From: JANWWM01 sp046292465 | GTDB taxonomy: Bacteria > Bacteroidota > Chlorobiia > Chlorobiales > Thermochlorobacteraceae | Length of the DNA stretch: 64,000 bases | NCBI GenBank assembly: GCA_046292465.1 | Contig: JBKBRB010000004.1 | Coordinates: 128,949 to 192,948, forward strand | Reading direction: 5' to 3' | Shown here: positions 24,954 through 32,014 of the stretch, piece after piece | Layout: each line of letters begins with the position of its first letter | How positions within the stretch are numbered: the stretch's first letter is position 1 | Made by a program: the position numbers and the translations under genes | The notes under the pieces: generated by a model | Database searches by the model: none | What the model was told of the DNA's origin: nothing | What the model saw: the letters and a program-made list of their open reading frames with translations, nothing else

Positions 24954-25435
24954 GTGCCAATAAGTATGAACCCCACTTGGTTGTGCTTCCCGAAGACGAC
25001 GCAAACGCTGCCTTGATTAACGGTTTTCTGCTTTTTGAAGGATTAAATTCGAGACAAGTTCAAGTCTTGCCTGTCGCTGGGGGTTGGCAGAATGCGTTGC
25101 AACTCTTTCTTGATGAGCATATCCCAAAACTGCGTCAATACAATCATCGACGATTTCTTTTGGTCATTGACTTCGATAGCGATTTAAGCCGACGCGACCT
25201 TGTCTTGCAACAGATTCCCAACGAGGTTCGCGACAGAGCGTTTGTGTTAGGCGTTTTTTCTGAACCCGAACAACTTAAATCTGCGCTCAACCGCCGTTTT
25301 GAAGACATTGGTAGAACCTTATCGCAAGAGTGTTTTGAAAATCGCCATGAACTTTGGGCGCATCAACTACTTGTGCATAATCAAACCGAGCTCACTCGAT
25401 TGAATCAATCTGTGAAAGATTTTTTGTTTCCTTAA
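24950..25435 (+). CDS. Small TOPRIM-like partner of the ATPase
   Basis: 161 residues, family not recognised with certainty. The N-terminus HLVVLPEDDANAALINGFLL looks like a TOPRIM motif 1 (hydrophobic strand, Glu15, then a helix). RRFLLVIDFDSDL (68-80) looks like the TOPRIM DxD strand (Asp74, Asp76, Asp78). A conserved-looking VLGVFSEPEQLKSAL follows at 99-113. The start codon overlaps the ATPase stop, so translation is coupled. The stop codon overlaps the convergent ACT-domain gene by four bases. A nuclease or effector role is inferred; alternatives are a DUF4276/DUF3226-like or other ATPase-associated protein without nuclease activity. Confidence 0.65.
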   Translation: MSANKYEPHLVVLPEDDANAALINGFLLFEGLNSRQVQVLPVAGGWQNALQLFLDEHIPKLRQYNHRRFLLVIDFDSDLSRRDLVLQQIPNEVRDRAFVLGVFSEPEQLKSALNRRFEDIGRTLSQECFENRHELWAHQLLVHNQTELTRLNQSVKDFLFP

Positions 25436-25878
25436 ACGCGGTGCATAGCTTTGAAAATATCTTCGTGTTGCGCATGCACTTTTACGCCGACCTTTTCGCC
25501 TGCCTTCATGAGCGCATCTAAAATTTGCGCGAAGTTTGAGGGCGATTTTGAAATGTCGACAATCATAATCAGCGTGAAAAATTCCTGCATCATTTTTTGC
25601 GACACATCTTGCAAGTCGCATTGATGCTCGGCAAGTGCCGCCGTGAGCGCGCTGACAATGCCGACGCGATTTTTTCCAAACGCCGTTACGATAATCCGAC
25701 CTGAATCTTGCGTGCTTGGCACGTGTAAATTTCGGTCGGAAAGCGTCAGTGATGGCGCGCCTTTGTCGTATTCCTTTATCACTTCGGCAACAACGGCTTC
25801 AACCGTTTCCTTTGTGGCTTTCTCGCCAAGTTCTTCAATCGCAAGGTCGATGATGCGGCGAATTTCTGCTTCGGTCAT
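25432..25878 (-). CDS. ACT-domain protein (UPF0237-like)
   Basis: 148 residues. The C-terminal half is an ACT domain (IIVTAFGKNRVGIVSALTAA, QDVSQKMMQEFFTLIMIVDI) like UPF0237/GcvR-type ligand-binding regulators. The N-terminal half is helical (EIRRIIDLAIEELGEKATKE). It starts nine bases downstream of sppA on the same strand, so the two are probably co-transcribed. The bound ligand and target are unknown. Its stop overlaps that of the convergent TOPRIM-like gene. Confidence 0.85.
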   Translation of the reverse strand: MTEAEIRRIIDLAIEELGEKATKETVEAVVAEVIKEYDKGAPSLTLSDRNLHVPSTQDSGRIIVTAFGKNRVGIVSALTAALAEHQCDLQDVSQKMMQEFFTLIMIVDISKSPSNFAQILDALMKAGEKVGVKVHAQHEDIFKAMHRV

Positions 25879-25887
25879 AGTTGGTTT

Positions 25888-27720
25888 TTACTTAACGATG
25901 ATTTCAAACGGCATGACTGCTTGCGGTTGGAGCGGCGTCAGAGCCGAGAGCCGTCGCAAGGTCTTGAGCGCAGTTTTGAACTCTGCAGGCAGTTCTACTT
26001 CTTCGGCAATCGTTTGCTTCAAATTTGCAAGTAGTCCTTTCAGAATCGCTTGGCTGATTATGCTTGCTTCCGTTTCGCTTCCGAATCCCTCTAAGAAAGC
26101 GTCCCAAAAATCTTTGCGCTTCGGATAACTGACGAGTTCAACGCGCGCCGATTCGTCAATGCCTGCAAGGCTTTTGGCAATTTGAATCGACTTTCGGAAT
26201 CCGCCGAGTTCATCGACAAGTCCAATCTCCTTCGCGCTTTCGCCGAGCCACACGTGCCCTTGTGCAACTGCATCCACATTTTGAACCGTCATGTTTCTGC
26301 CTTCGGCAACTTTGCGCAAAAATTCTTGATAGGTGTAATCAATCAGCGCGTCGGCTTTTTGATAGACTTCGGGCGAGAGTTTATCGAAGAGGTTGAACGA
26401 ATCGGCATACTTGGCTTTTGAAATTACGGTGCGTTTCAATCCGATTTTATCGGCAAGTTCGCGCATTGAGGGCTTGGTGGCAATCACGCCGATTGAGCCT
26501 GTGATGGTTGTGGGATTGGCAACAATTTTTTGTGCTTGCATCGAAACCCAATATCCGCCCGAAGCGGCAACGCCCGACATAGAGGCAATCACTGGCTTTT
26601 CGGCTTTGGCTTTGTTCAAGGCAAGCAAAATTTTATCGGAAGCAACCACCGAGCCGCCGGGGCTATCAACGCGCAACACAATCGCTTTAATGCTTTTGTC
26701 TTTTCGCGCTTCTTCAATCGCAGGCACAAGCGTTTCGTCGCCGCTATCGCTTTCGCCGTCGAGCGAAGGATTGCTTTTGCCGTCCACCAACCCGCCAAGA
26801 ATGTTAATCACCGCGATTTTTTCTTCTGCTTTTATGCCCAACGATTTGTAAGAGACTTGCTTGTATTTTTTTTCAGGAAGAAACAGCGACGCATCATCTT
26901 CTTCTTTAACATTGAACTTTGCGCGAATCTGTTCTTTAAGTTCGCTGAAATAGCAGACCGAGTCGACGAGGTTTTGCGCAAGCGCATCTTTATCGGAAAG
27001 GTAGGCTTGCTCGTTGAGAATTTTGCGATACGCCGCTTCGCTGATGTTGCGCGATTGTGCAACGCCTTGCACGTAGGTTTTGTCAAAGCCTGTTAGAAGC
27101 GCGTTGCGTTGTTCATAGTCTGGTGCGGAAATCGTGTCGCTGACGAGCGATTCAGCGGCGGATTTGTATTTGCCACGTCGCGCCACCTCGAACTGAATGC
27201 CAACTTTGCCGAGCATGGTTTTGTAGTAAAGAATTTCGGCTTTCAAACCGTCGAGCACCAAGACGCCGTAGCGTTCGAGAAAAATTTTATTGCACGCTGA
27301 CGCCAGAAAATACTCCGCGTCGCCTGAAAGTTGTGGCAAGTATGCCCAAATCTCCTTGCCTGACGCGCGAAAATCGGCGATGGCGTCGCGCAGTTCTGTG
27401 AGTTTAGATTGTTGGGTAGAAAGGTCTTTAATCGTGGCGACCACGAGTTTGACGCGCTCATCGAGTTTGGCTTTGTCTAATGTTTCCAACAGCCCTTGCA
27501 AAGTTGCAGGCGATTTCGTTGAAAAGCCGGGAAAGCCTTCGCTCAACACTAATTCGGGCAACTCGCCGCTGATGTCGATAAGCAACACCGTTTCCTTCGG
27601 CACGCTGACTTTCGGCGACGACGAGCGATAAATGCCAATGCCAATCAGAATGGCAATTAGAATTAAGATGATAAGCCAGATTCTTCTGCTTCCTCTTGGT
27701 TTTGATGACGATTGCGCCAT
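25888..27720 (-). CDS. sppA: Signal peptide peptidase SppA, 67K type
   Basis: Membrane-anchored Ser/Lys protease that degrades cleaved signal peptides. 610 residues. The N-terminal anchor spans about residues 14-31, followed by two tandem ClpP/crotonase-like halves. The general-base Lys is near residue 186 (GKYKSAAESL) and the nucleophile is Ser387 (MSGVAASGGYW). VDSPGGSVVASDKI is the conserved oxyanion region. The length fits the long (E. coli-like) form rather than the short archaeal/Bacillus form. Confidence 0.95.
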   Translation of the reverse strand: MAQSSSKPRGSRRIWLIILILIAILIGIGIYRSSSPKVSVPKETVLLIDISGELPELVLSEGFPGFSTKSPATLQGLLETLDKAKLDERVKLVVATIKDLSTQQSKLTELRDAIADFRASGKEIWAYLPQLSGDAEYFLASACNKIFLERYGVLVLDGLKAEILYYKTMLGKVGIQFEVARRGKYKSAAESLVSDTISAPDYEQRNALLTGFDKTYVQGVAQSRNISEAAYRKILNEQAYLSDKDALAQNLVDSVCYFSELKEQIRAKFNVKEEDDASLFLPEKKYKQVSYKSLGIKAEEKIAVINILGGLVDGKSNPSLDGESDSGDETLVPAIEEARKDKSIKAIVLRVDSPGGSVVASDKILLALNKAKAEKPVIASMSGVAASGGYWVSMQAQKIVANPTTITGSIGVIATKPSMRELADKIGLKRTVISKAKYADSFNLFDKLSPEVYQKADALIDYTYQEFLRKVAEGRNMTVQNVDAVAQGHVWLGESAKEIGLVDELGGFRKSIQIAKSLAGIDESARVELVSYPKRKDFWDAFLEGFGSETEASIISQAILKGLLANLKQTIAEEVELPAEFKTALKTLRRLSALTPLQPQAVMPFEIIVK

Positions 27721-27794
27721 GAGTTGTTAATGTGATTAGATTTTAGAACCGCTGAATATCGTTTGCGAGACGCGCTTTTGCAATCTTAATGTGG

Positions 27795-28946
27795 TTATGA
27801 TTTCAACACTTCGGTTGCGTAGAATGTGCCGCGCCACTCTACGCCGCCTTTCACTGAAACGAGCAATGCCGATTTCACCAGCGCGAAAAGAAACAACAGC
27901 GACATAATCGGGTGAAGCATGGTGATTATGCCTGCACGCCAAAGCGACCCTTTTCCGACTGCATAGCCAAGATAAATGAATCCAAGCGAGAGCAAGGCGC
28001 AGAGCGCGGCGAAGTCGTCGTTCAAGAGCCAAAGCCAATACGGGGCAATCAATCCAAACAGCGTTCCGAAAATGCCAATCCACACCCAAGTCCACGAGAA
28101 GTTGACGCCTGCAAACGCACTTCGCTCAATGCCTTTCATTGAATCCCACAAGCCTTCGCGCCAACGCACTTGCACGAAGTTGCGTCCTTCGACGACGTGT
28201 GTCGCTTCGCCATGTTGCTTCACGAAATAGCCAAGTTTGACATCGTCCGCAATTTCGGCTTTGAGCGGATAATGTTCGCCAATGGCTTTGTAGAGCGTGC
28301 GCGCAATAAAGTTGAACGCCCCAACGCCGATGTAAGCGCGCTTGTTCTTCGGATTTCGTGCGCCAATCGGATTAAACTTCCACACGAAGAGCATGCCGAA
28401 AAGCGCGAGAAAGGCTTCTTCAAAAATGTTTTCAGAAAGCATTTTCGGATAGACGACAATATGCCGCGCCTTATTTGCCAGCGCGTAGCCAACCGTTTTT
28501 GAAATCGTGTTTGGCGCAAAGAGAATATCGGCGTCGGTGAATAAAAGATACTCACCGCTTGCCTGCTCGAAGCCGCGTTGGTTTGCATGATTTTTTCCAA
28601 GCCAACCTTGTGGGAGTTCAGAAATGTGAATCACTTTCAACCGTGCATCTTCTTCGGCAAGGCTGTTGATAATGTCGCCTGTTTCGTCGTCGGAGCGGTC
28701 GTTGATGACGATGAGTTCGAGGTTCGGATAATCTTGCGCCAAGAGCGAGCGGAGCGACGCATGAATTTTTTTGGATTCATTTTTTGCAGGCACAATCACA
28801 CTCACACGCGGGTATGTTTGTGGCGCAGGCGCAGAAGCAAGTTTCGGAATCCAGACTTGGAGCGTAACGGCGCGAACAAACATCATCAGCCAGCCGCCAA
28901 CGCAAAAGAGCGAGAAAAGATGAAGCAGTGAGAAACCCTCGAACAT
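27795..28946 (-). CDS. Family 2 glycosyltransferase with C-terminal membrane segments
   Basis: 383 residues. An N-terminal membrane span (about 8-30) leads into a GT2 catalytic domain: VSVIVPAKNESKKI near 49-62, the DxD-type FTDADI near 134-139 and QVRW as the product-site QxxRW. Three C-terminal membrane spans follow (about 285-370). The layout matches carotenoid glycosyltransferases (CruC/CrtQ-glycosyl type) and HpnB-like enzymes. A role in glycosylating carotenoids would fit the carotene desaturase at 40720, but the genes are 12 kb apart and the acceptor is not certain. Confidence 0.8.
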   Translation of the reverse strand: MFEGFSLLHLFSLFCVGGWLMMFVRAVTLQVWIPKLASAPAPQTYPRVSVIVPAKNESKKIHASLRSLLAQDYPNLELIVINDRSDDETGDIINSLAEEDARLKVIHISELPQGWLGKNHANQRGFEQASGEYLLFTDADILFAPNTISKTVGYALANKARHIVVYPKMLSENIFEEAFLALFGMLFVWKFNPIGARNPKNKRAYIGVGAFNFIARTLYKAIGEHYPLKAEIADDVKLGYFVKQHGEATHVVEGRNFVQVRWREGLWDSMKGIERSAFAGVNFSWTWVWIGIFGTLFGLIAPYWLWLLNDDFAALCALLSLGFIYLGYAVGKGSLWRAGIITMLHPIMSLLFLFALVKSALLVSVKGGVEWRGTFYATEVLKS

Positions 28947-29004
28947 AAATTTGATTGGACAATTCTATCGTATTTTCGTTTCGGCTCTTTAACGCGCACG
29001 GTGC

Positions 29005-29034
29005 ATTATCGGTTTAATCATTATTGGTTTAATC
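29005..29034 (+). repeat. Two tandem copies of a 15-base unit upstream of yraN
   Basis: ATTATCGGTTTAATC (29005-29019) is immediately repeated as ATTATTGGTTTAATC (29020-29034), one mismatch, ending 10 bases before the yraN start. It could be a repeated regulator site or a replication slippage product. Confidence 0.6.
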
Positions 29035-29044
29035 AGATTCAGCA

Positions 29045-29419
29045 ATGCAACACACGCATTCAAAGACTTCATTTGGCGCATTCGGAGAAAATCTGGCGGC
29101 GGATTTTCTCACGAAAAACGGCTTCGAAATTTTAGTTCGCAATTTTCGTTGCGGCAAAAATGAAATTGATTTAATTGCCAAGAAAGACGGCGTGATTTCT
29201 TTCGTTGAAGTCAAAACGCGCAAGGGAACGGAGTTCGGACACGCCGCCGAAGCCGTAACACGCGCAAAACAAAAAGAGCTAGCAAAAGCGGCAGAATGTT
29301 ATCTTCGCAAGTTTATGAACAGTGCCGACCTTTATCGCTTCGATGTGATTGCCATTACCGTTACGAGCGGACAAACACCCGAGATTTTATTCATTGAAGA
29401 TGCCTTCCGACTGATGTGA
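29045..29419 (+). CDS. yraN: YraN family (UPF0102) putative endonuclease-fold protein
   Basis: 124 residues with the family signature G..GE..A..FL....F.IL..N.R (AFGENLAADFLTKNGFEILV). The core ENEIDLI-type motif reads GKNEIDLIAKKDGVISFVEV, followed by KTR, the restriction-endonuclease-like D-(E/D)xK fold. The family is widespread, often near rnhB or other housekeeping genes, and its biochemical role is unclear. Confidence 0.9.
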   Translation: MQHTHSKTSFGAFGENLAADFLTKNGFEILVRNFRCGKNEIDLIAKKDGVISFVEVKTRKGTEFGHAAEAVTRAKQKELAKAAECYLRKFMNSADLYRFDVIAITVTSGQTPEILFIEDAFRLM

Positions 29420-29472
29420 ATACAATAGCGTCGCACATCTAATTCAACAATCATTAACATTGCCTCTCGAAC

Positions 29473-30537
29473 ATGAAAGCACTAATCACCGCAGGCGGAA
29501 GAGGCACGCGCCTTCGTCCGCTCACGCACACGCACAACAAACACCTTATTCCGATTGCCAACAAACCTATGCTTGCTTACGCCATCGAAGCCGTTCGCGA
29601 TGCCGGCATTAAAGAAATCGGAATTGTAACCAATGCCGACAATCAAGACGTGCAAACGGCGTTTGGTTCAGGCAAGGAATACGGCGTCAAAATCACCTAC
29701 ATTCCGCAATCGGCGCCGCTTGGCTTGGCGCACGTCGTCAAAATCTCACAGAGTTTTATCAAGGACGAGCCGTTCATTTTTTATCTCGGCGATAATATGC
29801 TGGTCGGCGGCGTGGCAAGATTTGTCGAAGAGTTTAAGGCTAATAAATCGAACTGCCATCTCACGCTTGCCAAAGTCAAAGACCCTGAACGCTTTGGCGT
29901 GCCTGAACTCAAAGGCGGGCGCATTGTCTCGATTGAAGAAAAGCCGAAGAAGCCAAAATCCGATTACGCCGTTGCAGGAATTTATCTCTACGACGAAAGC
30001 ATCTTTGAAGCCGTTAACGCCATCAACCCTTCAGCGCGCGGCGAACTTGAAATTTCCGATGCCCATCAATACCTGCTCTCCAAGAAAAAGAAAGTAACCT
30101 ATTCGGAAATCACGGGCTGGTGGAAAGACACTGGCAAACCCTACGACTTGCTCGAAGCCAATCGATTAGTGCTTGAAAATCAAGAGTCAATGGTTTTGGG
30201 AAAGGTCGATGACGCCTCGCACTTATCGGGCAAAATTGTGATTGGCAAAGGCTCAAAAATTATCAACAGCGTTTTGCGCGGTCCGCTCATCATCGGTGAA
30301 AACTGCGTGATTGAAGACGCTTACATCGGACCCTTTACGTCCATCTACGATTCAACCGTGGTGAAGCGGTCGGAAATTGAGTTCAGCATTGTGCTCAAAG
30401 ATTGCCGCATTGAAGATGTCGGCATTCGCATTGAAGAAAGCCTGCTCGGCAACGATGTGCAAATTGTCAGTGCCTCGAAGAAGCCGAAGACCAATCGCTT
30501 TATGCTTGGCGACCAATCGCGCGTCGAAGTCGTTTAA
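29473..30537 (+). CDS. Sugar-1-phosphate thymidylyltransferase, long form
   Basis: 354 residues. The N-terminal nucleotidyltransferase domain has the signature MKALITAGGRGTRLRPLTHT, YLGDNMLVGG at about 110-119 and the catalytic GWWKDTGKP near 217. A C-terminal left-handed beta-helix of hexapeptide-like repeats (LSGKIVIGKGSKIINSVLRG, PLIIGENCVIEDAYIGPFTS) follows. This is the RmlA-long architecture making dTDP-glucose or a related nucleotide sugar. It probably supplies the polysaccharide cluster at 37-40 kb; no other rml genes are adjacent. Confidence 0.9.
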   Translation: MKALITAGGRGTRLRPLTHTHNKHLIPIANKPMLAYAIEAVRDAGIKEIGIVTNADNQDVQTAFGSGKEYGVKITYIPQSAPLGLAHVVKISQSFIKDEPFIFYLGDNMLVGGVARFVEEFKANKSNCHLTLAKVKDPERFGVPELKGGRIVSIEEKPKKPKSDYAVAGIYLYDESIFEAVNAINPSARGELEISDAHQYLLSKKKKVTYSEITGWWKDTGKPYDLLEANRLVLENQESMVLGKVDDASHLSGKIVIGKGSKIINSVLRGPLIIGENCVIEDAYIGPFTSIYDSTVVKRSEIEFSIVLKDCRIEDVGIRIEESLLGNDVQIVSASKKPKTNRFMLGDQSRVEVV

Positions 30538-30561
30538 CACTTTTCAAATTTTATCACATTC

Positions 30562-31872
30562 ATGATACCTCGATATTCTCCGCAAGAGATTGCCGCCATT
30601 TGGACGGAAGAAGCCAAAATGCAACGATGGCTCGAGATAGAACTTGCCGCCGTCGAAGCGCGCGTCAAATTAGGCGAAGTGCCCGAGAAAGATTACGCCG
30701 TGATTAAGAAGAAAGCCCGCTTCGAAGTCGAGCGCGCTCTTGAAATTGAAAAAACCACTAAGCACGATGTGATTGCCTTTCTGACCAATGTTGCCGAACA
30801 CGTCGGCGCGGAATCGCGACACATTCATCAAGGCATGACCTCGAGCGATGTGTTGGATACAGCCCTTTCGATGCAGATGCGCGACGCAGGCAACATCATT
30901 CTTGCCGACATTGAGCGACTTTTGAAGATTCTTGCTCAACGCGCCAAAGAATTCAAATACACGTTGCAAATCGGACGAACACACGGCGTTCATGCCGAAC
31001 CGATTACTTTCGGCTTGAAACTTGCGTTGTGGTATGAAGAAATGAAGCGCAACCGTGAGCGGCTGAAGCGCGCGATTGACGTGATTAGCGTCGGCAAAAT
31101 TAGCGGCGCAGTCGGCACATTTGAACACCTTTCGCCGAAGGTTGAAGAATATGTCTGCAAAAAATTAGGCTTGAAGCCTGTGCCTGTTTCCACGCAAATC
31201 ATTCAGCGCGATAGGCATGCAGAATACCTTTGCACGCTCGCCGTGATTGCCTCCTCGATAGAAAAATTTTCGGTCGAGTGTCGCCACTTGCAACGCACCG
31301 AAGTTTTAGAAGCGGAAGAATTTTTCAGCGAAGGACAAAAAGGCAGTTCTGCCATGCCGCACAAGCGCAACCCGATTACGTTTGAACGCTTGTCAGGACT
31401 TGCCCGCGTGATTCGCGCCAATGCGTTGGCAGGATTGGAAAATGTCGCCTTGTGGCACGAGCGCGACATTTCGCACAGTTCCGTCGAGCGTATCGTGATG
31501 CCTGATTCCACCATCGCACTTTGCTATATCGTGCGTCAATTTTCTGACGCGATAGAAAAACTGCTCGTTTATCCTGAACAGATGCTCAAAAATTTTGACC
31601 GTTCTTATGGATTGACTTCATCTCAAAGTGTGATGCTTGCACTCACCACGAAAGGCTTGACGCGCGAAGAGGCTTACAAATTGGTTCAGCGCAATGCGAT
31701 GCGAAGTTGGCGCGAAAAAATCCATCTCAAACAACTTGTGCTGAACGACGCCGATATTCGCCAGCACCTTTCTGAAAAAGAAATTGAGCAGATTTTTTCC
31801 GCCGAAGCCTTGATGAAGAAATTGAAAAAGAATGTGGACTACATTTTCCGCCGTGTTGGATTAGGGAAGTGA
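30562..31872 (+). CDS. purB: Adenylosuccinate lyase
   Basis: Fumarase-superfamily enzyme acting twice in purine synthesis (SAICAR and adenylosuccinate cleavage). 436 residues. Family signatures are TSSDVLDTALS (about 94-104), TIGRTHG-type QIGRTHGVHAEPITFGLKLA, and the signature loop GSSAMPHKRNP near 260-270. The ATG lies 24 bases after the nucleotidyltransferase stop. Confidence 0.96.
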   Translation: MIPRYSPQEIAAIWTEEAKMQRWLEIELAAVEARVKLGEVPEKDYAVIKKKARFEVERALEIEKTTKHDVIAFLTNVAEHVGAESRHIHQGMTSSDVLDTALSMQMRDAGNIILADIERLLKILAQRAKEFKYTLQIGRTHGVHAEPITFGLKLALWYEEMKRNRERLKRAIDVISVGKISGAVGTFEHLSPKVEEYVCKKLGLKPVPVSTQIIQRDRHAEYLCTLAVIASSIEKFSVECRHLQRTEVLEAEEFFSEGQKGSSAMPHKRNPITFERLSGLARVIRANALAGLENVALWHERDISHSSVERIVMPDSTIALCYIVRQFSDAIEKLLVYPEQMLKNFDRSYGLTSSQSVMLALTTKGLTREEAYKLVQRNAMRSWREKIHLKQLVLNDADIRQHLSEKEIEQIFSAEALMKKLKKNVDYIFRRVGLGK

Positions 31873-31882
31873 GGTTAAAGGT

Positions 31883-31934
31883 TAAGAGTTGATAGCGAAT
31901 AATGAAGGGCACACCTGTGCATTTCACTCTTCAC
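31883..31934 (+). repeat. Dispersed intergenic repeat, copy A
   Basis: Begins TAAGAGTTGATAGCGAA and ends TTTCACTCTTCAC. A second copy with the same ends (TAAGAATTGATAGCGAA, TTCAACTCTTCAC) is at 42298-42343. It lies just after purB and directly next to the palindrome at 31947. Confidence 0.5.
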
Positions 31935-31946
31935 AATTTCATTACG

Positions 31947-32002
31947 ATGGATTCTTCACTCCGTTCGGAATGACGTCATTCTAAGCGAAGTGAAGAATCC
32001 AT
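31947..32002. repeat. REP-like 56-base palindrome
   Basis: The left arm starts ATGGATTCTTCACT and the right arm ends AGTGAAGAATCCAT. The arms align over 27 positions with four differences, all transitions compatible with G-U pairing, around a GAATGACGTCATTC centre. It sits between the convergent purB and metalloprotease genes, a typical REP/BIME position, and may also act as a transcript 3' end. Confidence 0.75.
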
Positions 32003-32014
32003 ACCAACCTTTCT

